Below are positions 38,848-48,078 of a stretch of 64,000 nt of DNA, in pieces; position 1 is the first letter of the stretch; each line of letters opens with the position of its first letter. The notes beneath the pieces are model-generated. The model did not search any database, was not told the origin of the DNA, and worked only from the letters and a program-made list of their open reading frames with translations. Both the position numbers and the translations under genes were made by a program. Source of the DNA: Chelativorans sp. Marseille-P2723 (GTDB lineage Bacteria; Pseudomonadota; Alphaproteobacteria; Rhizobiales; Rhizobiaceae); contig NZ_CADDWI010000013.1 of NCBI RefSeq assembly GCF_902809845.1, positions 806,001 through 870,000 of the forward strand, read 5' to 3'.

Positions 38848-40815
38848 GTGGCGGCAGTCGAAGCCCTCTCTGAAACCGTCAGTGCGGAGCGTCGTGGCGA
38901 TATACTTTTCATTCGAACGGACAATCCGCCGCTCAACCTGCTCTCAGCTTCGGTCCGCCAAGGCATCCAACGTGGACTGTCCCTTGCCCAGACGATGTCT
39001 GGCCTTCGGGCGCTCGTGCTTACCTGCGCTGGCGATAGCGGATTCTCCGGCGCCGATATGAGCGAGTTCGGCCGGCCGATTGCCCCTCCGGAACTGCCGG
39101 AATTGATCGAGGAAATCGCCGCTTTCCCGCTGCCGGTGATCGCTGCGCTGAATGGAAGAACGCTTGGGGGCGGATTTGAGGTTGCTCTAGCCTGCCGTTC
39201 GCGGATCGCCTCGCCGAAGGTCCGAGTGGCTTTGCCCGAAATTCGACTGGGTTTGATCCCGGGAGCTGGCGGGATCGAGCGCGTGACCCGCATGGCGGGG
39301 ATAAGGGTGGCGCTGGACGTTTGCTTATCCGGCCGTGAGATTGGCGCGGAAGAGGCTTTGAAAATGGGCCTCATCGACCGTATCGCAGATGGTGACCTGA
39401 TTCAGGCTGCGTTGGATCTTGCCCAAAGCGAGCCTCCTTTGCGTTTGCCGGTGCACGAAAGCGCCGAAGATATCGCTTCAGCCATTTCGGAATGGCGCCG
39501 TGGCCCGGGCCGCCGTCTTGCGAAGCAGTCCGCACCTGAAGAGGCAATCGCGCTCATCGAAACGGCGGCTGCAAATCCGGAACTTTCATTGCGGTCGCAG
39601 ACCGTTTCGGCTTTCCAGCGGCTGGAGCGGGGGCCGCAATCGGCAGCGCTTCGCCACCTCTTTGCCGCTGAGCGCAGCCTGCGCGATCTTCCCTTCCTGC
39701 CAGAAGGCACAAAGCCTGCCGAAATTCACAGTGTAGGCATCGTCGGCGCGGGGACGATGGGGAGCGGAATAGCGACTGCAATGTTGATGAGCGGCCTCCC
39801 CGTGGTCCTCAGTGACAATAGCGCTGAAGCGCTGGCGCGCGGTCGGGCGCTTGTCGCCGCAAATCTCGATGGCGCGGTAAAGCGTGGCAAGATAACCGGT
39901 GCTGCGTGCGAAGCCGCTCTGGACCGGCTCACTCTGGCCGAGGATACGGCGGCTCTGAGCGATGTCGATCTCATCATCGAAGCAGTCTATGAATCCATGC
40001 CCGTGAAGCTGGAGGTTTTCGCACGCCTCGATGCGGTGGCGAAACCCGATGCGATCCTGGCCAGCAACACGTCTTTCCTGGACATCGATCGTATGGCCGA
40101 GGCGACTGGCCGGCCCGAGAAGGTGCTGGGCATGCATTTCTTCTCGCCAGCCAATGTGATGCGGCTGCTTGAAGTTGTCCGAGGAGCCAAGACGGGCGCC
40201 CGTGAGATTGCAACAGCGGTTGAGCTGGGCCGCAGAATCGGGAAGACCGTCGTCTGCGTCGGCAACTGTTACGGGTTCGTTGGCAATCGCATCCTGATCC
40301 GACGTCAGAATGCGGCGATGGACTTGCTGCTGGCCGGTCACGACCCCTATGCCATTGATCGGGCTATGACCGATTTCGGCCTGCCTATGGGACCATTTGC
40401 AATGGCCGATCTGGCGGGGTTGGACGTAGGATGGGACAGGGAAGGAACGGCTGGACGCACGATTGAGGAAGTAATGTGCGAGGCAGGCCGCTTCGGCCGC
40501 AAATCGGGCGGCGGCTATTACGATTACGATGAAAAGGGGCAAGCGCGGCCATCGCCAGCGGCCCTGGCGTTGATCTCTGATTTCCGCAAGCGAAATGGAA
40601 TGACTGGCACCCGTGAAGCGGCAAGCGACGAATGGTTGTTGGAGCAGCTTCTGGCGCCGATGTTCGAAGAAATCGGTCGTATAATCGATGAGGGCATAGT
40701 GCTGCGAGCATCCGATATCGATGTCATCTGGGTCCATGGCTATGGCTGGCCGGCCTGGCGTGGCGGCCCAGCCTGGTATCGCGAACACCGCCATTTATTT
40801 GCGAAAGGGGCTTGA
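38848..40815 (+). CDS. Bifunctional enoyl-CoA hydratase/3-hydroxyacyl-CoA dehydrogenase (FadJ-like)
   Basis: The 655-residue fusion has a crotonase domain (about 1-190; ALNGRTLGGGFEVALACRSR and LIPGAGGIERVTRM). An NAD-binding 3-hydroxyacyl-CoA dehydrogenase domain follows from about 290 (VGIVGAGTMGSGIATAML, LGMHFFSPANVMRLLEVVRG). C-terminal helical domains follow (about 480-650; KSGGGYYDYD). It hydrates the enoyl-CoA and oxidises the L-3-hydroxyacyl-CoA. The start is GTG at 38848 with GGGAGAAGCAAG upstream. It is shorter than the 715-730 residues usual for FadB/FadJ, with a trimmed linker. Confidence 0.94.
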   Translation: MAAVEALSETVSAERRGDILFIRTDNPPLNLLSASVRQGIQRGLSLAQTMSGLRALVLTCAGDSGFSGADMSEFGRPIAPPELPELIEEIAAFPLPVIAALNGRTLGGGFEVALACRSRIASPKVRVALPEIRLGLIPGAGGIERVTRMAGIRVALDVCLSGREIGAEEALKMGLIDRIADGDLIQAALDLAQSEPPLRLPVHESAEDIASAISEWRRGPGRRLAKQSAPEEAIALIETAAANPELSLRSQTVSAFQRLERGPQSAALRHLFAAERSLRDLPFLPEGTKPAEIHSVGIVGAGTMGSGIATAMLMSGLPVVLSDNSAEALARGRALVAANLDGAVKRGKITGAACEAALDRLTLAEDTAALSDVDLIIEAVYESMPVKLEVFARLDAVAKPDAILASNTSFLDIDRMAEATGRPEKVLGMHFFSPANVMRLLEVVRGAKTGAREIATAVELGRRIGKTVVCVGNCYGFVGNRILIRRQNAAMDLLLAGHDPYAIDRAMTDFGLPMGPFAMADLAGLDVGWDREGTAGRTIEEVMCEAGRFGRKSGGGYYDYDEKGQARPSPAALALISDFRKRNGMTGTREAASDEWLLEQLLAPMFEEIGRIIDEGIVLRASDIDVIWVHGYGWPAWRGGPAWYREHRHLFAKGA

Positions 40816-40869
40816 TCCTCACCATAGGCGCCTTTGTGGGTCCATCGGGGCACGGCGCGGCAGGACTAT

Positions 40870-41706
40870 TCAGGCCTCCGTCTTATCCGCTTTCCGTCCG
40901 CTTGCGCGGCTGGGCTTTGCTGGTACCGCGTCGTCGGGCGATGGCTCTGCCGGCGGTGCCGCAACAGGCTCACGATAGCCGATCTGTTCGGAGAAACGCC
41001 GGGCCGTTTCTGCAACCTTTTGGACAAGGCGAGGCAGTGCCTCCTCGGTGAGTCGCATGGTTGGCATGCTGATGCCGATCGCGCCATATGCAATTGCATC
41101 CGTGCCGATCACCGGCGCCGCCACACCGGAGACCCCTTCGCGGTATTCATCCATGCCCACTGTCGCGCCTTGCGCGCGGCTGGCTTCGATGTTGGCAAGC
41201 AGCGCCTTTGCAGTGGTCAGGGTGCGCGGGGTGAAGGCCGTGAAGTCGAGCCCTGAAAGGTCTGCATCGGCTTCCGCCATCAGAAATGCCTTGCCAAAGG
41301 ATGAGGCATGGACGGGCGATCGGCTGCCAAGCGGAGCAATCGCCTGCAATGGCTGGGCGCAATCCACCTTCTCGACGATGATGACGTCTGCACCGTCGCG
41401 CCGGGTCAGGATGGCTGTCTCACCCAATTCATCCACCAGTTCCTGAAGATAGGGCCGTGCGGACATGCGCAGGTCGTTGCGGTGGAAGGCGCGAACACCA
41501 ATCTCCCACATCTTGGTCGTCATCATGTACCGGCCATTCGGCTCATCCTGAGTGACGTAGCCCATCTGCGACATCACTTCGAGCATCCGAAAGGTCGTAC
41601 TTTTGTTCATCGACGCTGCGCGCGACAACGTTGCCAGCCGAACCGGGCCGTCATAGGTGGATAAGAGTTCAAGCAGGGTGAGCGCTTTCCCGACCGTGCC
41701 GCTCAT
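40870..41706 (-). CDS. IclR-family transcriptional regulator
   Basis: The 278-residue protein has the IclR winged helix at the N-terminus (ALTLLELLSTYDGPVRLATL, SRAASMNKSTTFRMLEVMSQ) and the effector domain with SPVHASSFGKAFLMAE and GMDEYREGVSGVAAPVIG. The C-terminal tail is charged and alanine/proline-rich. GAGGAG precedes the ATG. It lies between the thiolase/FadJ unit and the large rightward operon and is the only regulator within 30869-55351, so it most likely controls the locus. Confidence 0.93.
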   Translation of the reverse strand: MSGTVGKALTLLELLSTYDGPVRLATLSRAASMNKSTTFRMLEVMSQMGYVTQDEPNGRYMMTTKMWEIGVRAFHRNDLRMSARPYLQELVDELGETAILTRRDGADVIIVEKVDCAQPLQAIAPLGSRSPVHASSFGKAFLMAEADADLSGLDFTAFTPRTLTTAKALLANIEASRAQGATVGMDEYREGVSGVAAPVIGTDAIAYGAIGISMPTMRLTEEALPRLVQKVAETARRFSEQIGYREPVAAPPAEPSPDDAVPAKPSRASGRKADKTEA

Positions 41707-41852
41707 AAATCGTTACTCCTCATCAACACGAAAGGAAGAAACACTGCACCCGGATGATATGGCCTTGCCACTCCTCATCCGTCCGAGTTTTTGCCGCTGC
41801 CAATTAAGACGTGAGCTGGAACATTAGCCGCAGCTCGTCTGCTGCTCATGTC

Positions 41853-42263
41853 TCAGTCTGTTTTGGGCTGGGGCATTTCCACGCTGCCGCCCGCCGCTTT
41901 CCATGCCGAAAATCCACCCTTTACATGAGCGACCGGCGCAAGTCCCATCTCCTGTGCGGTTCGTGTGGCAAGGGCGGAACGCCAGCCAGAAGCGCAGTAG
42001 AACACAAACGTTTTGTCTTCCTGGAAAATGGGTTTCGCATAGGGGCTTTCCGGATCGATCCAGAATTCAAGCATTCCGCGGGTACAGGAAAAGGCACCGG
42101 GTATCTTGCCCTCGCGCGCGAGTTCCCGCGGATCACGCAAATCGACAAAGACCACATCGTCCCTGTCATGCATGGCCAACGCCTCCTCGACACTGACAGA
42201 TTTAACGATCTCGTTGGCCTCGTCCACCATGTCTTTGACATGTTTCGTAATTTTCGAAGGCAT
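41853..42263 (-). CDS. Rhodanese-domain sulfurtransferase
   Basis: The 136-residue single-domain rhodanese has VVFVDLRDPRELAREGKIPG and the active loop CASGWR with Cys90. The end is HVKGGFSAWKAAGGSVE. It would carry a persulfide and pass sulfane sulfur to cyanide or another acceptor. I chose ATG 42263, seven bases after GGGAG; the frame extends a few codons upstream. Its placement divergent from the catabolic operon with a C-S lyase-type PLP enzyme suggests that it handles sulfur released by the pathway. Confidence 0.9.
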   Translation of the reverse strand: MPSKITKHVKDMVDEANEIVKSVSVEEALAMHDRDDVVFVDLRDPRELAREGKIPGAFSCTRGMLEFWIDPESPYAKPIFQEDKTFVFYCASGWRSALATRTAQEMGLAPVAHVKGGFSAWKAAGGSVEMPQPKTD

Positions 42264-42416
42264 TCGCATTCTCCCGCTGATTTTCCCCACACTGGGACTC
42301 TACCATTACGTATGTTCAGATAATCACGCATTGACAAGCCGTGCAAACTAATAAAACCTTGTCCCAACTATTGAAACGTTCGGGCGTAAGCCCGGCATGT
42401 GCGATCGGGGGTCCGG

Positions 42417-43574
42417 ATGTCGCAAACATACACCGAGGAACAGCGCATGATTGCGGACGGTGTCCGCGCCTTTGTCGAAAAGGAACTCATGCCGCACGAG
42501 CAACTGGTTGAGCAGGCGGATGCCGTCCCGCCAGACCTGTTTGCAGAGCTGAAGGCCAAAGCCATCGCCTCGGGTTTTTATGCGATGAATATGCCTGAAT
42601 CATTTGGCGGGGGCGGCCTAGGCCAGTCCCTCCGGGTTGTGGCCGAGATCGAGTTCGGCCGCACGACAAGGGCATTGTCAATCATCTGCAACCGGCCGGC
42701 CCCGATCCTGGCCAAATGCACTGGCGATCAGATCGAAACTTATCTGAAACCGGTTATCAAGGGTGAGCGCTGGGAATGCTTCGGCCTTACCGAGCCAGGG
42801 GCCGGTTCGGATGCACGCCAGATCTCCACGAAGGCTGTGCGCGACGGCGATGATTATATAATCAATGGCGAGAAGATATTCATCACCATGGCCATGGTGG
42901 CGGATTTCATCATTCTCTTTGCCGTGACCGGCGTTGATGAAACCCCGAAAGGGCCGCGTAAGCGAATCACCTGTTTTCTGGTCGACAAGGATTCGCCCGG
43001 CATTACCGTCAGCCCGCTGGAATTGCTGGGCAATCGCGGCTTCAAGTCATGCTCGATCGCGCTGCAGGACGTGCGGGTCCCGGCTCGCAACATACTGGGC
43101 GAAGAGGGCGGCGGTTTCGCTATTGCCAAGAACTGGATCTTCTCGGGGCGGGTAATGCTCGCGGCCAACATGGTCGGTCTGGCCGAACGCGCCATGGGGA
43201 TTGCCGCAACTTACGCCAACACCCGGAAAGCTTTCGGAAAGACCATTGGGCAGTTTCAGGGCACGTCCTTCAAGCTCGCCGATATGGCCATGGATATACA
43301 GGCAACCCGCCTCCTGGTGCTTGATGGCGCGGCCAAGATGGAAGCCGGAACCATCACCCAGCGCGAAGCATCGATTGTCAATCTCTACGGATCGGAAATG
43401 GCCGGTCGGGTCACCGATAACGCCCTGCAGATTCTTGGTGGCATGGGCGTTTCAAAGGAATGGCCGATAGAGCGCATGTGGCGGGATGTCCGCGTAGAGC
43501 GCATCTGGGAAGGCACATCCGAGATTCATCGCGACATCATTTCCAAGGATGTACTACGGGAGTTCCAGGCATGA
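42417..43574 (+). CDS. Acyl-CoA dehydrogenase 1 (short/medium-chain type)
   Basis: The 385-residue enzyme has the acyl-CoA dehydrogenase signature CFGLTEPGAGSDARQISTKA, the FAD/tetramer block RKAFGKTIGQFQGTSFKLAD and the C-terminal catalytic glutamate in RIWEGTSEIHRDI, as in MCAD/SCAD. It forms the 2-enoyl-CoA and reduces ETF. I used ATG 42417; a GTG at 42399 is open. A hairpin (GGGC GTAA GCCC, 42382-42393) lies just upstream. It heads an 11-gene operon in which nearly every junction is a 4-base overlap. Confidence 0.94.
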   Translation: MSQTYTEEQRMIADGVRAFVEKELMPHEQLVEQADAVPPDLFAELKAKAIASGFYAMNMPESFGGGGLGQSLRVVAEIEFGRTTRALSIICNRPAPILAKCTGDQIETYLKPVIKGERWECFGLTEPGAGSDARQISTKAVRDGDDYIINGEKIFITMAMVADFIILFAVTGVDETPKGPRKRITCFLVDKDSPGITVSPLELLGNRGFKSCSIALQDVRVPARNILGEEGGGFAIAKNWIFSGRVMLAANMVGLAERAMGIAATYANTRKAFGKTIGQFQGTSFKLADMAMDIQATRLLVLDGAAKMEAGTITQREASIVNLYGSEMAGRVTDNALQILGGMGVSKEWPIERMWRDVRVERIWEGTSEIHRDIISKDVLREFQA

Positions 43575-44344
43575 GCCGCATAAGGACCGAGGTGGAGGGG
43601 GAGGTCCTGATCATCACCTTCGACCATCCGCCCGCAAACGCCATTGACCAGCAGGCAAGTCGCGATCTCGATGCGGCGCTTACCCGCCTGAACGAGGACC
43701 CGGCGCTGCGGGTGGGCATCGTTACAGGCTCGGGCGACCGTATCTTCTCTGCCGGTTGGGATCTCAAGGCTGTGGCGGCAGGCGATGACGGTGAGGATTT
43801 CGGCCCGCACGGCTTCATGTCCTTGAATCGTCATGACCTTGTAAAGCCGGTGATCTGCGCCGTGAACGGGCTTGCGGTCGGCGGCGGGTTCGAATTTGCG
43901 CTTAATGCTTCGCTGGTGATCGCGGTGCCCGAGGCCGAATTCGGCCTGCCCGAGCTTCAGCGCGGTTTTATCCCGGAGGCTGGTGGTCTCTGGCGGGCAC
44001 ATCGCCGCCTGCCGGTCAACATAGCTTCGGAATTGCTCCTGACAGGGCGGCGGCTGACCGCGGAAGAAGGTCTGCGCTACGGTTTTCTAAACCGTGTGGT
44101 TCCGCGCGAGAAGCTGATGGATACCGCGCGCGAACTCGCTGCCGACATCCTGAAAGGCGCGCCGCTTGCCGTTGCGGCACTGCTTGAGGTGACTCGCGAG
44201 GTAGAGGCTCTGTCGGACCGCGATGCCTTCGCGCGGCTGTATAGCGGCTTGCCCTGGCGCGACCGGTTGCGGAAGTCGGACGACTACAATGAAGGGCCGC
44301 GCGCCTTCGCAGAAAAGCGCGCACCCCGCTGGACAGGAAAGTAG
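43571..44344 (+). CDS. Enoyl-CoA hydratase/isomerase (crotonase)
   Basis: The 257-residue crotonase has the oxyanion-hole regions FSAGWDLKAVAAGDDGEDFG and AVNGLAVGGGFEFALNASLV, then FGLPELQRGFIPEAGGLWR with a glutamate at the catalytic position. It resembles CaiD-type hydratases. The start overlaps the dehydrogenase stop by four bases. It would hydrate the enoyl-CoA made by either acyl-CoA dehydrogenase of the operon. Confidence 0.93.
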   Translation: MSRIRTEVEGEVLIITFDHPPANAIDQQASRDLDAALTRLNEDPALRVGIVTGSGDRIFSAGWDLKAVAAGDDGEDFGPHGFMSLNRHDLVKPVICAVNGLAVGGGFEFALNASLVIAVPEAEFGLPELQRGFIPEAGGLWRAHRRLPVNIASELLLTGRRLTAEEGLRYGFLNRVVPREKLMDTARELAADILKGAPLAVAALLEVTREVEALSDRDAFARLYSGLPWRDRLRKSDDYNEGPRAFAEKRAPRWTGK

Positions 44345-44345
44345 A

Positions 44346-45488
44346 ATGAACTTCGAACTCACGGACGAACAGCGCCTGATGCGCGATAATCTACGGTCAT
44401 TTTTGACCCGCGAATGCCCGATCGAATATGTTCGGGAATGCGACGAGCAAGAGCGGTTTCCCATCGAGCTTTACGAAAAGCTTGCCGCCGAAGGTTGGCT
44501 GGGGTTGCCGATCCCGGAGGAATATGGGGGTATGGGGGGCTCTTGCACTGACCTGGTCGTTTTCCTCGAAGAGTTTGCGCGCCATTTCGAGGCTGGCGCC
44601 AATCTCTATTATACGACCGTGGTGATCGCTACGGACGCCTTGGTGCATTTTGCTTCCGAGGCACAGAAGCGCGAATTGCTGCCGAAACTGGCACGGGGCG
44701 AGATACGCTTTGCTCTCTCCCTGTCAGAGCCGAACTCGGGATCAGACGCTGCCAGCCTGCGCACGCGTGCGGTGCTGGACGGTGATGAGTGGGTCATCAA
44801 CGGCCAGAAGATGTTCTGCTCAGCCGCGCAGGTAGCGGATTACATCCTGCTGATGGCCCGTTCGGATAACGAAGCGCCGAAGCACAAGGGCATCACCATG
44901 TTCCTTCTGCCAGTCGGAACACCGGGTGTCGAAATCAGGCGGCTGAAGAAATTGGGCCTGCGTCCTATGGATCTGAATGAGATCTTTCTGACGGATGTGC
45001 GCCTGCCGAAAGACTCGATCATCGGCGAAGTAAACAAGGGTTGGACCAACGTCCTGAAGACGCTCGACTATGAGCGCTGCTGCCTGTCGGCGGTAAATGT
45101 GGGCGCCGCGCAAAAGGTGCTGGAATATATCCTCGAATATACCAGCGAGCGGGAACAGTTCGGGCAGAAGATCAATAGCTTCCAGCTCACCCGCGCCAAG
45201 CTTGCCGACATGGATATGGAGATAGAGGCGGCGCGTCTGCTGCTTTACCGCTCCGCGGACCTCGTCGACCGTGGCATTCCGAACAACAAGGAAAGCGCCA
45301 TGGCCAATCTGTATTCCTCGGAGACCTATGTCCGGGCGGCCCTGAACGGAATGCGGATGATGGGCGGCTGGGGTTATCTGATGGAATATGACATGCAGCG
45401 TCATTTCCGCGATTCCAAGCTGGCGGAAATCGGCGGTGGAACTTCTGAGATCCTGCGGATCATTATTTCGCGCGAGCTCACGAAATGA
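44346..45488 (+). CDS. Acyl-CoA dehydrogenase 2 (IVD/LCAD-type active site)
   Basis: The 380-residue enzyme has FALSLSEPNSGSDAASLRTR, EQFGQKINSFQLTRAKLADM and the tail EIGGGTSEILRIIISRELTK. In the tail the MCAD-type glutamate is replaced by glycine. The base is then expected in the earlier helix, Glu243 of LKTLDYERCCLSAV, as in isovaleryl-CoA dehydrogenase. So it probably takes a different acyl-CoA from dehydrogenase 1. It begins one base after the crotonase stop and ends overlapping the PLP enzyme start. Confidence 0.93.
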   Translation: MNFELTDEQRLMRDNLRSFLTRECPIEYVRECDEQERFPIELYEKLAAEGWLGLPIPEEYGGMGGSCTDLVVFLEEFARHFEAGANLYYTTVVIATDALVHFASEAQKRELLPKLARGEIRFALSLSEPNSGSDAASLRTRAVLDGDEWVINGQKMFCSAAQVADYILLMARSDNEAPKHKGITMFLLPVGTPGVEIRRLKKLGLRPMDLNEIFLTDVRLPKDSIIGEVNKGWTNVLKTLDYERCCLSAVNVGAAQKVLEYILEYTSEREQFGQKINSFQLTRAKLADMDMEIEAARLLLYRSADLVDRGIPNNKESAMANLYSSETYVRAALNGMRMMGGWGYLMEYDMQRHFRDSKLAEIGGGTSEILRIIISRELTK

Positions 45489-46675
45489 GTGGCGAGCCTC
45501 GCCGGAAGAACGGGATTAGCACCCGAGCCGTTCATGCCGGGCTCGAACCGGCGGCGAATCTCGGGGCGGTCACGGCGCCGATCTATCAATCGGCGACCTT
45601 CGTGGCTGCCGACACCGCCGAACTTATGGCTATCAACACTGGCCAGAAGCGCGGCTTCGTTTATTCCCGCATCCGAAACCCGACAGTGCTGGCGGCAGAA
45701 CAACGTGTTGCGGCTCTGGAAGAGGCCCAAAGCGCTGTGCTGTTTGCTTCCGGTATGGCGGCCATAGCCGGCGCCCTGGCGCCTTTCTTGAAGGCGGGGG
45801 ACGATCTAGTCACATTGCCCGACATCTATGGTGGGACGGTGAAATATCTGCGCGAGGTTCTCTCTGCGCAAGGCGTAAATGTCATCTGGTCGAAGGGGAT
45901 CACGGTCGAGGACGTAGCCCAGGCCGTCACGCCCCGGACTCGCATCGTCTATGCCGAAACGCCGACAAACCCATTGCTGCGGGTGGTCGATCTGCCTGGT
46001 CTTGCCGAGGTGGCTCAAACAGCGGGCGCAAAGCTGGTGGTGGATGGCACTCTTGGGGGGCCGATGAACCAGCGTCCGCTGGAGCTAGGTGCCGATATCG
46101 TTGTTCATTCGGGCTCGAAATATCTCAACGGTCATGGGGATCTGATTATCGGGGCCGTGTGCGCGAGTCGTGAGCTCACGCGCTCAGTGCGCAGCTTCCA
46201 GCAAGCTTCGGGCTCCATGGTCGACGCGCACAGCGCCTGGCTGATGATGCGGGGAATGGCAACCTTTGCGCTGCGTATGCGCCAGCATAACGCTTCAGGC
46301 CAGGCGGTTGCGGAATTTCTGGAATCGCATCCCAAGGTGGCCCGCGTCATGTATCCCGGCCTGCCTTCGCATCCCGATCACATGCTCGCACAGCGGCAGA
46401 TGTCTGGCTTTGGCGGGCTTCTGTCGTTCGAAATGCACTCGCCAGAGGCGGCGCGCACCGTGGTGGACACCACGAGGCTCTTCGGTATCGGCCCGTCGGT
46501 CGGGGGAGTCGAAAGCCTGATCTCTCAGCCCGGCAATACGTCGCATTTCTCGGTTTCGGCCGACCAGCGCCGTGCAATGGGCATATCTGACAATCTCGTG
46601 CGCATTTCAGTAGGCATCGAGGAAACTGACGACCTGATCGCCGATCTGGAACAGGCGCTGGACGCGGTAAAATGA
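45485..46675 (+). CDS. Cys/Met metabolism PLP enzyme (cystathionine gamma-synthase/lyase family)
   Basis: The 396-residue fold-type I enzyme has the gamma-family landmarks YSRIRNPTVLAAEQRVAALE (Tyr60, Arg62 for phosphate), ASGMAAIAGAL, Tyr115 in DIYGGTVKYL and the PLP lysine Lys212 in HSGSKYLNGHGD. The aspartate of the pyridine site is Asp187 in VVDGTLGGP, where the usual Asn of DN(T/P) is Gly, an unusual change. Relatives form or break C-S bonds in cystathionine, methionine or homocysteine derivatives. Within a beta-oxidation operon and next to a hydantoinase, a C-S lyase role on a sulfur-containing intermediate is plausible, but the substrate is not known. Confidence 0.9.
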   Translation: MSGEPRRKNGISTRAVHAGLEPAANLGAVTAPIYQSATFVAADTAELMAINTGQKRGFVYSRIRNPTVLAAEQRVAALEEAQSAVLFASGMAAIAGALAPFLKAGDDLVTLPDIYGGTVKYLREVLSAQGVNVIWSKGITVEDVAQAVTPRTRIVYAETPTNPLLRVVDLPGLAEVAQTAGAKLVVDGTLGGPMNQRPLELGADIVVHSGSKYLNGHGDLIIGAVCASRELTRSVRSFQQASGSMVDAHSAWLMMRGMATFALRMRQHNASGQAVAEFLESHPKVARVMYPGLPSHPDHMLAQRQMSGFGGLLSFEMHSPEAARTVVDTTRLFGIGPSVGGVESLISQPGNTSHFSVSADQRRAMGISDNLVRISVGIEETDDLIADLEQALDAVK

Positions 46676-48078
46676 GCTTGGTCGTCGCCAATGGAAAGGT
46701 CGTGACACCGGAAGGCGCTCGCATTCTGGACGTCGTGGCCGAGGGTGAAAAGATCGCCGCGCTCATGCCCGCGGGCACCGCTGCTGCGGCGTATCCGGGA
46801 GCCGAGGTGATCGACGCAACTGGCCTCATCGTCATCCCGGCTGGCGTGGACCCACACGTGCATCTGCTGGTCGGTTTCATGGGCCAGCGTTCGGTGTATG
46901 ATTTTGGTTCCGGCGGCATTGCGGCTTTGCGCGGCGGTACCACCGCTATCGTCGATTTCGCCCTGCAACGGTGCGGCAATTCGATGCTGAAGGGGCTAGC
47001 GCATCGCCGCAGGCAGGCGGAAGCCAACGTCACGCTGGATTACGGCCTGCATCTGATCGTCACCGATGTCGGCCCCGAGACGCTCAAAGAACTGCCCGAG
47101 CTTCGCGCGCAAGGCGTGACCACGCTCAAGGTCTATACGGTTTATGAAGAAGACGGTCTGAAGCTGGAGGACGGCCAGCTTTACGCCTTGATGGAAGAGG
47201 CGGCGAAACACGATCTCTCGATTGTCCTTCATGCCGAGAATGCAGGAATAGTCGAACGCCTTCGGGCCGAGGCGGTCGCCTCCGGCCACACCGCGCCGCG
47301 CTGGCACGCGCTGACACGGCCACCGGTTGTCGAGATAGAAGCAATTTCGCGAGCCATTGCTTTCTGTCGCGCGACCGGTTGCGGGGTCCACATATTGCAC
47401 CTGGCCGCCGCAGACGCGATCGCGCTGGTCGAGGACGCCCGTGCGGAAGGACTGCCGGTAACGGCGGAAACCTGCACGCATTATCTGGCGCTGACCGATG
47501 AAGCGCTCGAGCGCGACAATGGTCATGAGTACATTCTCTCTCCGCCCTTGCGTGACGCGGCCAATCAGGAACGGCTCTGGCGGGGTCTGGTGCGCGATGG
47601 GCTGCAGTTGGTTGCCTCGGACGAGGTATCCTATTCGGCAGAAGCCAAAGCCATGGGCCTTCCATCCTTTGCGACGGTAGCCAATGGGATTACCGGTATC
47701 GAAGCGCGATTGCCGCTGCTCTACACGCTCGGCGTGGACCAGGGCCGCATCGGCCTCAGCCGATTTGTAGAACTCTTCTCGACCGCGCCCGCCCGCATTT
47801 TTGGCTTTGCTGACAAGGGTTGCATCGCACCGGGTTACGACGCCGATCTTGCAATCATCGATCCCCAGACCCGGCGCGTCATGTCGCCGGAAAGCGATTA
47901 TGGCGACATCGGCTACAATTCCTATACGGGGATGGAGCTGACGGGTTTCGCCACGCACACAATTTACCGCGGCAAAGTTGTCGTGCGGCACGGCGAATTC
48001 CTGGGATCTGAGGGACAAGGACGCTTTATAGCGCGTATTTCGCCGGACCGCTTTCTCCCAGAAGAAGGCCGGAAATGA
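46672..48078 (+). CDS. Hydantoinase/dihydropyrimidinase-family amidohydrolase
   Basis: The 468-residue cyclic amidohydrolase has all metal ligands of the binuclear zinc site: His62 and His64 (GVDPHVHLL), Lys153 (TTLKVYTVYEED, carbamylated), His187 (LHAEN), His243 (VHILHL) and Asp317 (VASDEVSYS). The aspartate motif differs from the GTDH of typical D-hydantoinases, where His follows Asp, so substrate preference may differ. It would open a cyclic ureide (hydantoin, dihydropyrimidine or similar) to an N-carbamoyl acid. It overlaps both neighbours by four bases; the next gene encodes a carbamoyl hydrolase, the usual partner. Confidence 0.93.
   Translation: MSLVVANGKVVTPEGARILDVVAEGEKIAALMPAGTAAAAYPGAEVIDATGLIVIPAGVDPHVHLLVGFMGQRSVYDFGSGGIAALRGGTTAIVDFALQRCGNSMLKGLAHRRRQAEANVTLDYGLHLIVTDVGPETLKELPELRAQGVTTLKVYTVYEEDGLKLEDGQLYALMEEAAKHDLSIVLHAENAGIVERLRAEAVASGHTAPRWHALTRPPVVEIEAISRAIAFCRATGCGVHILHLAAADAIALVEDARAEGLPVTAETCTHYLALTDEALERDNGHEYILSPPLRDAANQERLWRGLVRDGLQLVASDEVSYSAEAKAMGLPSFATVANGITGIEARLPLLYTLGVDQGRIGLSRFVELFSTAPARIFGFADKGCIAPGYDADLAIIDPQTRRVMSPESDYGDIGYNSYTGMELTGFATHTIYRGKVVVRHGEFLGSEGQGRFIARISPDRFLPEEGRK

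Noticed and set aside
39586-40794. 402-codon leftward frame opposite the FadJ-like gene
   Set aside because: No family features; the forward frame has full NAD-binding and crotonase motifs.
42331-42336. TTGACA before the 11-gene operon as a -35 box
   Set aside because: No TATAAT-like hexamer at 16-18 bases; the nearest TAATAA is only 12 bases away, so a sigma70 promoter is not supported.
46996-48018. 340-codon leftward frame opposite the hydantoinase
   Set aside because: A shadow of a gene whose six metal ligands are all in the forward frame.
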